Below are positions 17,951 to 25,091 of a DNA stretch of 39,723 nucleotides, piece after piece. This DNA is from an uncultured Geobacteraceae bacterium (lineage in GTDB: Bacteria; Desulfobacterota; Desulfuromonadia; Geobacterales; Pseudopelobacteraceae). Position numbers and translations under genes: made by a program. The stretch lies in assembly GCA_903925005.1 (NCBI GenBank), contig CAIYDX010000163.1, positions 1 to 39,723 on the forward strand, read 5' to 3'. The notes beneath the pieces are model-generated. The model was given only the letters and a program-made list of their open reading frames with translations. It was not told where the DNA came from and did no database searches. Position 1 is the first letter of the stretch, and each line of letters opens with the position of its first letter.

Positions 17951-18831
17951 GGGTACGCCTTTCTGGCCATCCGCACAACCTCGTCCGGGATGCTGATGTT
18001 CATCTTGCGGGCCGTCCCCATATTCAGGAACAGCTCGAACTTGCGGGGGGGGGATGCGGGGAACTGTCCGACATTGCCGCTTTTCAAGGCTTTTGTCGCA
18101 TACTCGCCGATAACCTTGCCGACATTGGTCATATCGACGACTAGCGCCAGCAGCGCCCCCTCCTTGACATGCCGCTCGGAAATCCCCAAAAGCGGAATGC
18201 GCCGCCGGAAAGAGTGCAGATAGGCCTCTTCGAGGGCGGTGGCGTTCATGACGTTGTTGTCCGGCAAAAGCAGGATCGCATCGGCATTATCCAGCTGTTT
18301 GACCATACTGACGAACTCGACCATGCTTTTGACGGTGTGGGCGCTGACCGAGGCGGGAACGTTGCCGGCCAGCATATTCAGGAAGTCGCGGCTGGCCACC
18401 ACCGCTAACCGTCTCAACGCCGGCAGATGGTTACGCACCAGATCGGCGTATTCGCTGGCCGGGGTTGCCATATAGAAACCGGCGGTATTGGCGCGGCTGA
18501 TGGTCGGCGGGGTCACCACCATATCGTAAATTACCGGGATCGAAGGGGGGAGGTTCAGCGCCTCGGCCAGCGCCTCGCGCCCGAGCGCGATCACGACCCG
18601 CGCATTCTCCTGCTGCACGACGGCGGCGAGAGTGCCGCGCACGTCGGCCGGAGCAACGGTTCTGGTCGAGGCGCGCAGGGTCTTGTGCATCCCCTGGGTC
18701 ACTTCCATAACCGGCTTGAGTTGGGCGTCGGCGATTATCAACACCTCCGCCGCCCGGCAGGGAGCGGCGATCAGCAGGATGCCGAACAGGATATAAAGGA
18801 TGGCGTGGGGCACGGGGTACTTTCTCATCAA
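17947..18831 (-). CDS. Periplasmic binding protein (ABC_sub_bind/TrpX-like), kinase-coupled copy
   Basis: 294 residues. A signal sequence of about 1-27 ends near PCRAAE. A two-lobed periplasmic-binding fold follows: AEVLIIADAQLKPVMEV, VVIALGREALAEALNL, PVIYDMVVTPPTI, ADAILLLPDNNVMN and GALLALVVDMTNVGKVIGEY. This family (PF04392-like) normally supplies ligand to ABC importers, but no permease or ATPase partner is nearby. Its stop overlaps the start of a membrane sensor kinase by four bases, so I infer it delivers ligand to the kinase sensor domain. A close paralogue is encoded at 21949-22827. The ribosome-binding site is weak. The ligand is unknown. Confidence 0.82.
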   Translation of the reverse strand: MMRKYPVPHAILYILFGILLIAAPCRAAEVLIIADAQLKPVMEVTQGMHKTLRASTRTVAPADVRGTLAAVVQQENARVVIALGREALAEALNLPPSIPVIYDMVVTPPTISRANTAGFYMATPASEYADLVRNHLPALRRLAVVASRDFLNMLAGNVPASVSAHTVKSMVEFVSMVKQLDNADAILLLPDNNVMNATALEEAYLHSFRRRIPLLGISERHVKEGALLALVVDMTNVGKVIGEYATKALKSGNVGQFPASPPRKFELFLNMGTARKMNISIPDEVVRMARKAYP

Positions 18832-18897
18832 TAATATAAACTGCGCGACTATAGGGAATAATTAATAAAAGATCAATCAAAACAATGAAATTCCGAT

Positions 18898-18922
18898 GTA
18901 GGGGCGACCCGGTGGGTCGCCC
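18898..18922. repeat. REP element, single copy
   Basis: 25-base palindromic unit beginning GTAGGGGCGACCCGG and ending GGGTCGCCC. Spacer sequence related to that in the full elements follows, but no opposing copy does. It lies upstream of the kinase operon, in the 491-base region before the peptide gene. Confidence 0.85.
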
Positions 18923-19173
18923 TTGTTGCAATTGACAACCATGGCGGATATTGTATCGATGGCTGAAGGCCGGATAAGCGGGAAGCCAGTGCCCAAAATA
19001 GCACCGCTGCCTTCGCACCCTGACCCTTTACTTCATAAAAAGGTGATGTTCTTATGTACTCTCCATGATGTAAACTCAAAAGTATACTGCATACAATTTC
19101 CGTCCTAAATTATCACGCCAAATCCGATTGTTAAGCTCCTTTTGGCTCCGTGTGATAACGCTGCATTTTTTTA

Positions 19174-19202
19174 TTGACATAGTATTTAAATTCTGTTATA
19201 GG
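19174..19202 (+). promoter_or_regulatory. Strong promoter of the short cysteine peptide gene
   Basis: Perfect TTGACA (19174-19179), a 17-base spacer, then TATAGG (19197-19202). The predicted transcript begins near 19209, giving a leader of about 115 bases before the peptide's start codon. Confidence 0.65.
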
Positions 19203-19261
19203 TGCCCCGATTTAATTAAGAAGGTTCCCTGATGATTTGGTGGGGATTAACAAAGTTTTCA

Positions 19262-19291
19262 GCCGACCGGAGACGAGGCCGTCCCGGCGGC
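19262..19291 (+). other. Structured leader hairpin before the peptide gene
   Basis: GCCG-A-CCGG-A-GACG, loop AGGC, then CGTC-CCGG-CGGC: twelve perfect pairs with two single-A bulges on the 5' side. It ends 14 bases before the GAAGGAG ribosome-binding site. It is not followed by a T-tract, so it is not a terminator. It could affect mRNA stability, translation or ligand sensing; the known riboswitch classes I can recall do not fit. Confidence 0.6.
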
Positions 19292-19322
19292 ATAATAACC
19301 CGAAAGAAGGAGAAGAACAAAA

Positions 19323-19421
19323 ATGAAAAAAAACACCCTGGTAGTACTCGAAAAAGGCAACGATTGCGCATTTGACGGACCGACGGCATGCTGTGCGTTG
19401 GCGTTCGACATGCTTGTGTAA
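19323..19421 (+). CDS. Putative RiPP precursor, geopeptide-like, 32 residues
   Basis: Short reading frame with GAAGGAG ten bases before the ATG, a consensus promoter upstream and an intrinsic terminator about 28 bases after the TAA. It is thus a self-contained transcription unit. The peptide starts MKKNTLVVLEKGND and ends CAFDGPTACCALAFDMLV. The N-terminal half is charged, as in a leader. The C-terminal half holds C15, C23 and C24, as in a modified core. A radical SAM/SPASM protein is encoded 1 kb downstream on the same strand. NCBIfam/TIGRFAMs describe short Geobacter 'geopeptides' paired with a putative radical SAM maturase; membership here is my inference. The modification, processing site and function are unknown. 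Confidence 0.8.
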   Translation: MKKNTLVVLEKGNDCAFDGPTACCALAFDMLV

Positions 19422-19449
19422 TCGATTCTTTTTACAGATTCAGAAGGGA

Positions 19450-19475
19450 GGGGGGAGCGATCCCCCCTTTTTTTT
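19450..19475 (+). terminator. Intrinsic terminator of the peptide gene
   Basis: GGGGGGA (19450-19456), GCGA tetraloop, TCCCCCC (19461-19467), then eight T residues. It is very strong and separates the peptide gene from the downstream transposase and maturase genes. Confidence 0.92.
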
Positions 19476-19498
19476 GTGAAAATTCCCCAAAATAACCC

Positions 19499-19649
19499 GT
19501 AGGGGCGACCCGGTGGGTCGCCCTTATTGCAACAGGCAACAATGGTGCATATCGTCAAAACCGGTAGACACGTCTCTGTTTGCGCCCCTGTTGCAATGGG
19601 CAATGATGGCGGATGTTGCGCCGAGGGCGACCCACCGGGTCGCCCCTAC
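19499..19649. repeat. BIME: two opposed REP units, 151 bp
   Basis: The left unit (19499-19523) and right unit (19625-19649) are reverse complements, starting GTAGGGGCGACCC and ending GGGTCGCCCCTAC. Between them are further related words such as GCAACAATGGTG and GGGCAATGATGGCGGAT. The element lies immediately upstream of the RAYT gene. Confidence 0.9.
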
Positions 19650-19730
19650 ATTGCGTATTGCAAAAATGTTACGAATAACATAAGACCCTGCATATGCATT
19701 ATCGCCAGGATGCCTCCAAAGTGGAATGTT

Positions 19731-20291
19731 ATGACCTTTGATCTTGACATGCATCACCGCCATTCCATCCGCCTGAAGGATTACAAATATTCACAGGCCG
19801 GCGCTTATTTTGTCACACTCTGCGCATGGCAGAGAGAGTGTCTCTTTGGTGAGATGGTGAATGGAGAAATGATATTGAATGACATGGGTCGGATTATTGC
19901 CGAAGAATGGGCTAAAGCCGATACGGTCAGAAAGAATGTAGTTCTCGACGAATTTGTTGTCATGCCGAATCATTTTCATGGCATCATAGTTTTTACTGAA
20001 CCCGCTGTAACTGTCACCTATGGCGGCTGTTGCCAAAACCGGGCGACCCACCGGGTCGCCCCTACGGGGTCGGTGTCAGGTTCACTTGGGGCACTGTTGG
20101 GCCAGTTTAAATCGATAGCGACAAAGCGCATAAACAGATGCCGTAACAATCCCGGTTGCCCCGTCTGGCAGAGAAATTATTACGAACGTGTAATCAGGGA
20201 TGATAATGAATTGTCCCGTGCCCGTGAATATATCGTCAGCAATCCGTTAAAATGGGAATTGGATAAGGAAAACCCGATGCATTCCCCGTAG
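19731..20291 (+). CDS. REP-associated tyrosine transposase (RAYT, Y1/HUH)
   Basis: 186 residues from the chosen ATG; an in-frame ATG at 19710 is also possible. RAYTs are single-strand HUH endonucleases that process REP hairpins. The family start RHSIRLKDYKYSQAGAYFVT is at about 10-29. The metal-binding HUH motif is VMPNHFHGIIV, with H81 and H83. The nucleophile tyrosine lies in WQRNYYERVIRDD near 150-151, and NPLKW closes the domain. Residues about 103-112 (NRATHRVAPT) are encoded by a REP unit inside the gene, and the stop codon TAG is the second to fourth base of another REP. No IS ends are seen, so it is a domesticated-type RAYT rather than a classical IS200 element. Confidence 0.9.
   Translation: MTFDLDMHHRHSIRLKDYKYSQAGAYFVTLCAWQRECLFGEMVNGEMILNDMGRIIAEEWAKADTVRKNVVLDEFVVMPNHFHGIIVFTEPAVTVTYGGCCQNRATHRVAPTGSVSGSLGALLGQFKSIATKRINRCRNNPGCPVWQRNYYERVIRDDNELSRAREYIVSNPLKWELDKENPMHSP
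20041..20065. repeat. REP unit inside the RAYT coding sequence
   Basis: 25-base unit in the orientation GGGCGACCCACCGG to TCGCCCCTAC, in frame within the variable linker between the HUH and tyrosine motifs. It matches the right-hand REP units of the surrounding BIMEs exactly. Confidence 0.9.
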
Positions 20292-20436
20292 GGGCGACCC
20301 GGTGGGTCGCCCGGTTGCAAATGTCACCCATGGTGGATATCATCAATACAGACGCCCCGCCTCTGTTTGCGCCCTGGTTGCAATGGGCAACGATGGCGGA
20401 TGTTGCACCGAGGGCGACCCACCGGGTCGCCCCTAC
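20288..20436. repeat. BIME, 149 bp, between RAYT and radical SAM genes
   Basis: The left REP (20288-20312) supplies the TAG stop of the RAYT gene at 20289-20291. The right REP (20412-20436) ends 26 bases before the maturase ribosome-binding site. The internal spacer closely resembles those of the 19499 and 21776 elements. Confidence 0.9.
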
Positions 20437-20474
20437 AATTTGATTATCGCCCTTTTATACACGGAGGCCCAACC

Positions 20475-21779
20475 ATGCAGTTATCAAATTATCTGAAAAT
20501 CTACCCCTGTCCGGATCAGCCGGGGATGAATATGGTCTATTCCACGATCCGCTCGTCGGTCGTGCTGCTGCCGGACGACCTTCTGGACGCGGCCCGGAAC
20601 GGCACGCTGCCGGATGAGGAGCGGGACACCCTGGCCGGGCTCGGCATATTGACGGAGGACCGGGCGGCCGAGCGGGAACAGCTCCGGACCGTTTTCGATA
20701 TCCCCCGTCCGACCCGGCCGTTCAAGGCGATCGTCGTCCTCAACCTCGACTGCAACCTCGCCTGCCCCTACTGCTACGAGGCCGCCTTTCGCGGCAAAGA
20801 GTACATGAGCGGTGAAACCGCCGCACAGCTGGTCGAGACGCTCCGCCGCGACCGGATCGACAAGGGGCAGCCGGTCCAGCTCACCTTCTACGGCGGCGAA
20901 CCGCTCCTCTCCCTCGACCTGATTCGCGCGATCGCCGCGCCGCTGCAGGAGGCCGCCCGCTCGCGCGGGGTCGCGTTCACCTTCTCGCTGGTCACTAACG
21001 GCACGCTGCTGAACCGCGCCTGCGCCGAAGAGCTGGTCGCCCTCGGCCTCACCGGAGCCAAGATCACGATCGATGGCCCGGCCGAACTGCACAACCAAAG
21101 CCGCCCCTATGTTTCGGGGAACGGCAGCTACGAGGCGATAATGCGCAACGTGCTCGATATCTACGACATCGTCACGCTGCAGCTGGGGGGGAACTTCACC
21201 CAGGGCAACTACCGCGAATTTCCGCGCATGCTCGATGACCTGCTGGAACGCGGCATCGACCCGGCCAGGGTCGGCGCGATGCTGTTCGCTCCGGTGGTGC
21301 CCAAAGCTGGGGAGAAGGTCGTAAGCGACTTCAACACCGACTGCGCCTGCACGTATGAACCGTGGCTGATCGAGGCCGGTATCGAACTGCGCGAAGAGAG
21401 CTTGAAGCGCGGCTTTCCGGCCCCGAAGCCGAGGCTTTCGGCCTGCATGGTTGAGCTGGAACATGAGCTGGTGATCAACATCGACGGGTCGTACTACAAA
21501 TGCCCCGCCTTCATCGCCTACCCGCATTTACGGATCGGTTCGCTGGCCGAGGGGATCGCGGCTTACCGCGAGTCGCACAACATGGATATCTGGAAAACGG
21601 ACGAATGCCTGGATTGCCCCTACCTGCCGATCTGCTTCGGCGGCTGCCGCCAGCTGACGCTGCTCCGCAACGGCGCGATCGACGCGGTGGACTGCCGCCG
21701 GGATTATTATGATGCGGTGCTGGAAAGGGTCATCAGGCAGGATCTGGAGTATCAGCGGACGAAATCCACCGAACCGTAA
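20475..21779 (+). CDS. Radical SAM/SPASM peptide maturase (putative geopeptide maturase)
   Basis: 434 residues; GGAGG lies seven bases before the ATG at 20475. An N-terminal region of about 1-80 precedes the radical SAM core and could be a peptide-recognition domain. The 4Fe-4S motif CNLACPYC places C93, C97 and C100 for SAM cleavage. GGEP follows at 140-143. The SPASM domain has seven cysteines (C324, C343, C378, C381, C387, C391, C407) in the canonical arrangement, including CLDCPYLPICFGGC, for two auxiliary clusters. SPASM enzymes typically cross-link or otherwise modify ribosomal peptides; the likely substrate is the three-cysteine peptide at 19323. The coding sequence looks GC-rich compared with the peptide region. 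Its TAA lies within a REP unit. The precise chemistry is unknown. Confidence 0.9.
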   Translation: MQLSNYLKIYPCPDQPGMNMVYSTIRSSVVLLPDDLLDAARNGTLPDEERDTLAGLGILTEDRAAEREQLRTVFDIPRPTRPFKAIVVLNLDCNLACPYCYEAAFRGKEYMSGETAAQLVETLRRDRIDKGQPVQLTFYGGEPLLSLDLIRAIAAPLQEAARSRGVAFTFSLVTNGTLLNRACAEELVALGLTGAKITIDGPAELHNQSRPYVSGNGSYEAIMRNVLDIYDIVTLQLGGNFTQGNYREFPRMLDDLLERGIDPARVGAMLFAPVVPKAGEKVVSDFNTDCACTYEPWLIEAGIELREESLKRGFPAPKPRLSACMVELEHELVINIDGSYYKCPAFIAYPHLRIGSLAEGIAAYRESHNMDIWKTDECLDCPYLPICFGGCRQLTLLRNGAIDAVDCRRDYYDAVLERVIRQDLEYQRTKSTEP

Positions 21780-21926
21780 GGGCGACCCGGTGGGTCGCCC
21801 TTTGTTGCAACTGTCACCCATGGTGCAAATCGTCAAAACGGTTGCCCCGCCTGCGTTTGCACCCTTGTTGTAATGGGCAATGATGGTGGATGTTGCACCT
21901 AGGGTGACCCACCGGGTCGCCCCTAC
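21776..21926. repeat. BIME, 151 bp, downstream of the maturase
   Basis: The left REP (21776-21800) reads GTAAGGGCGACCC, one base changed from consensus, and contains the maturase stop codon. The right REP (21902-21926) also has one change (GGGTGACCC). It separates the convergent maturase and binding-protein genes. Confidence 0.9.
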
Positions 21927-21948
21927 ATTTTGATTTGGTGTGCGGGAT

Positions 21949-22827
21949 CTACGGATACACCCGCTTCGCCATCCTCACCATCTCATCCGGAATATCGATC
22001 TTCATCCGGCGGGCCGTGGCTGTGTTCAGGTAGATATCGAATTTACGCGGCGGGGATGGGGGGAACTGGCCTATATCGATCCCCTTCAGCGATTTGGCGG
22101 CGGCTGCGCCGATCAGCTTGCCGACGTTGACCATATCCACCACCAGCGCGACGAGCGCCCCTTCCTTGACGTTGTGCTCAGAAATCCCCAATAGTGGAAT
22201 CCCCTTGCGAAACGACATCAGGTAGGCCTCATTCAGCGCGGCGGTCGTCAGCAGCGCTGTGTCAGGCAGCAGCAGGATCGCGTCGGCGTCGTCCATCCGC
22301 CGCATCGTCTCGACGAACTCCGAGGTGTCGCGGACGGTGTTGGCTGCCGCATCCCCCCGGCCGAGGAGGGATAGCTGGTCGCGGCTCCCGACGACCGTCA
22401 CCTGCCGGATCGAGCGGAGGTGCTTTCTGATCAGATCGGTGTATTCCCTGACCGGTGTGGCCAGGTAGAAGCCGGTGGTGTTCGGGCGGGTGATGACCGG
22501 CGGGGTGACCACCATGTCGAAGATCACCGGGATGCCGGTCGGGAGCGCCAGCGCCTCGGCCAGCGCCTCTTTCCCGAGCGCAACGACAACACGCGCCCGT
22601 TCGCGCTTGACGATCTCCGCCAGCCCCCGCTTCGCCTCATCCGGCGAGATAGCCCGCAGCGAACCGCCGAGGCTCTTCCTGATGCCGGAGATGATCTCCA
22701 TCGCGGGCCTGAGCTGGCTGTCGGCGACCACCAGCACCTCGGCGGCGAGGGAGCGTGAGGGGATAAGCGCAGTCAAAATAAGTACGGCAAGGAGGAGCAG
22801 CGGGAGCGGTATCGATTGTCTTTGCAT
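21949..22827 (-). CDS. Periplasmic binding protein (ABC_sub_bind/TrpX-like), second copy
   Basis: 292 residues. A signal sequence of about 1-29 ends near SRSLAAE. It is collinear with the protein at 17947-18831 over its whole length (AEVLVVADSQLRPAMEI, VVVALGKEALAEAL, PVIFDMVVTPPVI, NVGKLIGAAAAKSL and an MKIDIPDEMVRMAKRVYP tail), so the two are paralogues. Unlike the first copy it is not coupled to a kinase. It lies downstream of a TonB-dependent receptor on the same strand, with a BIME between them. It may capture the ligand brought in by that receptor. No ABC permease or ATPase is nearby, and the ligand is unknown. Confidence 0.82.
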   Translation of the reverse strand: MQRQSIPLPLLLLAVLILTALIPSRSLAAEVLVVADSQLRPAMEIISGIRKSLGGSLRAISPDEAKRGLAEIVKRERARVVVALGKEALAEALALPTGIPVIFDMVVTPPVITRPNTTGFYLATPVREYTDLIRKHLRSIRQVTVVGSRDQLSLLGRGDAAANTVRDTSEFVETMRRMDDADAILLLPDTALLTTAALNEAYLMSFRKGIPLLGISEHNVKEGALVALVVDMVNVGKLIGAAAAKSLKGIDIGQFPPSPPRKFDIYLNTATARRMKIDIPDEMVRMAKRVYP

Positions 22828-22899
22828 GGGTGGTTTAACTCTTTCTGTCTGGTTGTGCGTGATGTCACGACTATTTCGCCGGGTGCGCGATTAAAAAAC

Positions 22900-22985
22900 G
22901 TAGGGGCGACCCGGTGGGTCGCCCTGGTGCAATGGGCAGCGATGGTGGATGTAGCATCGATGGCGACCCGCCGGGTCGCCCCTAC
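22900..22985. repeat. Short BIME, 86 bp
   Basis: The left REP (22900-22924) and right REP (22962-22985, CCGCCGGG variant) have a reduced spacer of about 37 bases. It lies between the second binding protein and the TonB receptor. Confidence 0.88.
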
Positions 22986-23019
22986 ATGTCAAACGGTATG
23001 TCGTAAGGTTTCCAGTTCC

Positions 23020-23193
23020 TTAAAACTTAAACCGCAAACCCCCCTCAACCCAACGTCCCGGATTGGGGTAGCCACCGTTGGTGTAATAGGCGCCGCCGAA
23101 GATGTTATGCACCGTCGCAAACGTCTCCAGCACTGTCTTGTTGCTGGTCTGGAACTTTTTAGTCCCGGTCAGGTCCCAGATGAAGGTGCTGTA
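23020..23193 (-). pseudogene. C-terminal 57 codons of the TonB receptor, beyond an in-frame amber stop
   Basis: Immediately after the TAG at 23194-23196 the same frame continues for 57 sense codons to a TAA at 23020-23022. The peptide starts YSTFIWDLTGTKKFQ and ends WVEGGLRFKF. This is a typical last beta-strand of an outer-membrane barrel, with the terminal phenylalanine used for BAM recognition. It belongs to the receptor at 23194-25008. The reading frame is otherwise clean, so the stop looks recent, a base-call error, or read through. Confidence 0.85.
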
Positions 23194-25008
23194 CTACGGG
23201 GCGGGCAAGCCTGCCGAGGCAACGTAATCCCACCAGACGTAGCGGCCGGTCAGGAGCGTCGAGAACGAGCGGCGGTCGTCGTACTTGATCCCGGCCAGCC
23301 AGGAGTAGGTGTCGAAGTACGGATTGGCATAACCGTTCGGCACGGTGTCTTCCCTGACATGGGCGTAGGCATGCCCGAGGTTGAGCGACAGGTTGTAGAA
23401 CGGCACCGAGCTCGCCTCCAGTTCGTACCCCTGGCGGGTTACTTTCCCTTGATTAATGTACGCCGAGGGCTGTGCCGTTGTTGCCGGAGGTTGAAAGAGC
23501 GCGTTTGAGGTCTCGTGCCGGAAGAGGGTCCCCTTCAGATTGACCAGGTTGGCCAGGCCGGATTCGAGCCCCGCCTGGTACGACCAGCCGTACTCGGCCT
23601 TCAGCGCGCTGTTGGCGGTCAAATACGGCCCCCCACCCGCGATATAGCTGAGCGGCGGCGCCGTGAAGCCGCGCGCCGCGGAGGCGCGGGCGACGGTATG
23701 TTCGGCGAGCTCGCAGGTCGCGCCGAGGCTCGGGCTGTAAAAACTGCCGGTCAGGTTGTCGTGGTCGAGGCGGATGCCAGGGGTGACCGCGAACGGCCCG
23801 AACTCGACTGTGTCGTTAGCGAAAATGCCCCATTTATCGAGTTTGGAATTGATCAGCACGGATGCCGGGAAGCCTCCGGCCTGGAAGAGCGGCCCGGCGT
23901 TGGTTGTCTGATCCATCGTGCCGTGGCTCGCCTCCCCACCCACCGTCAGGGTCTGGACGCCGCTGCTCCAGGTGGCGCGCAGGTCGCCGCCGAGCGTCTG
24001 CTCATCGACAAGGTTCTGGACGCGGAGTTGGCCGGGGGAGCGGGGAAAGGTGGAGAGGAAATAGACCGGCTGATCAAAATGGGAGTTGAGCAGGTGGACT
24101 CCTCCCCGCACGGTCAATTCGGGGGTCGCGCGGTATTCGACGGCGCCGTTCAGGGAGCGGGTACTCAGGAAGGTCCTGCCACTGACGAACGCGGCCGGAA
24201 CGGCGCCGGCGTTCTGCTCCGGATCGCTGAAGCTGCCGCTGATCGTGATGTCGAGGTCGCGGGTCGGGGTCAGGAGCAGCTTGCCGAAGACGCTGGTGCG
24301 GCGGAAGTCGCGGTTGTTGACCAGCCCCTCCGAGTTTGTCTGCCCGGCGTAGAGGTAGTAGCCGAGCGGGCCGTTCTTGCCGCGCAGCTCGCCGGCGTAA
24401 TCGCGGGAGCCGGCCTCGCCGTACGAGCCGCTCAGCATGCCGTTCGGCACTGTGCTATCTCCGGTGCTCCGGGTGATGATGTTGACGACCCCCCCCAGCG
24501 CCGATCCCCAGGCGGACGAGGCGGCCCCCTTGATGATCTCGATCCGCTCGACGATCCGGAGCGGGATGAAGCTGGTCTCGGCGTTGCCGGAGGAGAGGAA
24601 GTTAATCTGCATGCCGTCCAGCAGCACGGTCACATGGCGGGGTTCAGACCCCTGGATATGGAACTGGGCGGCCGACATGTATTCATTGGTTCCGAAGTCC
24701 GTGAAAAGGCCGGGGACGCGGGCCAGCACTTCGGCGACGCTGTTCGCGTTCATCACCTCGATATCCTTGGCGGTGATGACGGTCATGTTCTCGGCCACCT
24801 GGGTGATCGGTTTTTCGCTTCGGGTGGCGGTCTGAACGTACAGCTCCTTCTCTTCCCAGAACATCAGCAGGTCGTCCTGCGCCGGTTCGGCCAGCGCCAA
24901 CTGCGTCGGTTCCGCCGCTGTGCCGGTTTGTGGGGTACAGAGCAGCGCCGTTCCAAGCAGGGACGCCGCCATCAACCGATTGATCCATCTGTTGCCGTGT
25001 CGTCTCAT
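23194..25008 (-). CDS. TonB-dependent outer-membrane receptor, ended early by an amber codon
   Basis: 604 residues to the TAG; 661 if read through. A signal sequence covers about 1-32. The plug domain at about 50-170 includes KPITQVAENMTVITAKDIE, the VLLDGMQI and GAASSAWGSALGGVVNIIT landmarks. The barrel covers the rest. GGAGG lies six bases before the ATG. The barrel lacks its final strands because of the TAG; the missing end is encoded in frame at 23020-23193. Such receptors import cobalamin, siderophores or other large ligands using TonB energy. The neighbours CobO, a B12-binding mutase domain and a binding protein make cobalamin one candidate, but nothing in the sequence proves it. Confidence 0.85.
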   Translation of the reverse strand: MRRHGNRWINRLMAASLLGTALLCTPQTGTAAEPTQLALAEPAQDDLLMFWEEKELYVQTATRSEKPITQVAENMTVITAKDIEVMNANSVAEVLARVPGLFTDFGTNEYMSAAQFHIQGSEPRHVTVLLDGMQINFLSSGNAETSFIPLRIVERIEIIKGAASSAWGSALGGVVNIITRSTGDSTVPNGMLSGSYGEAGSRDYAGELRGKNGPLGYYLYAGQTNSEGLVNNRDFRRTSVFGKLLLTPTRDLDITISGSFSDPEQNAGAVPAAFVSGRTFLSTRSLNGAVEYRATPELTVRGGVHLLNSHFDQPVYFLSTFPRSPGQLRVQNLVDEQTLGGDLRATWSSGVQTLTVGGEASHGTMDQTTNAGPLFQAGGFPASVLINSKLDKWGIFANDTVEFGPFAVTPGIRLDHDNLTGSFYSPSLGATCELAEHTVARASAARGFTAPPLSYIAGGGPYLTANSALKAEYGWSYQAGLESGLANLVNLKGTLFRHETSNALFQPPATTAQPSAYINQGKVTRQGYELEASSVPFYNLSLNLGHAYAHVREDTVPNGYANPYFDTYSWLAGIKYDDRRSFSTLLTGRYVWWDYVASAGLPAP

Positions 25009-25091
25009 CGTTCACCTCCGGGCCTTTGATAACATAACTGTACTGATTTTGAATAGTAGCGGATTGTAGTCTATTGTCAACAGATGTTGCG

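Noticed and set aside
19203-19322. Cyclic-dinucleotide (GEMM) riboswitch in the peptide leader
   Set aside because: The conserved GEMM words are absent; only a plain bulged hairpin is present.
19527-19730. N-terminal extension of the RAYT reading frame from 19527
   Set aside because: It would translate the upstream BIME; family homology begins only at the RHSIRLK segment.
20484-21527. A 347-codon open frame antisense to the radical SAM gene
   Set aside because: It mirrors a gene with all catalytic cysteines; its own product is low-complexity and has no family match I can see.
23515-25029. A 504-codon open frame antisense to the TonB receptor
   Set aside because: The opposite strand encodes a clear receptor with signal, plug and barrel. 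The antisense frame has biased composition and no recognisable domain, so it is a GC-driven shadow.
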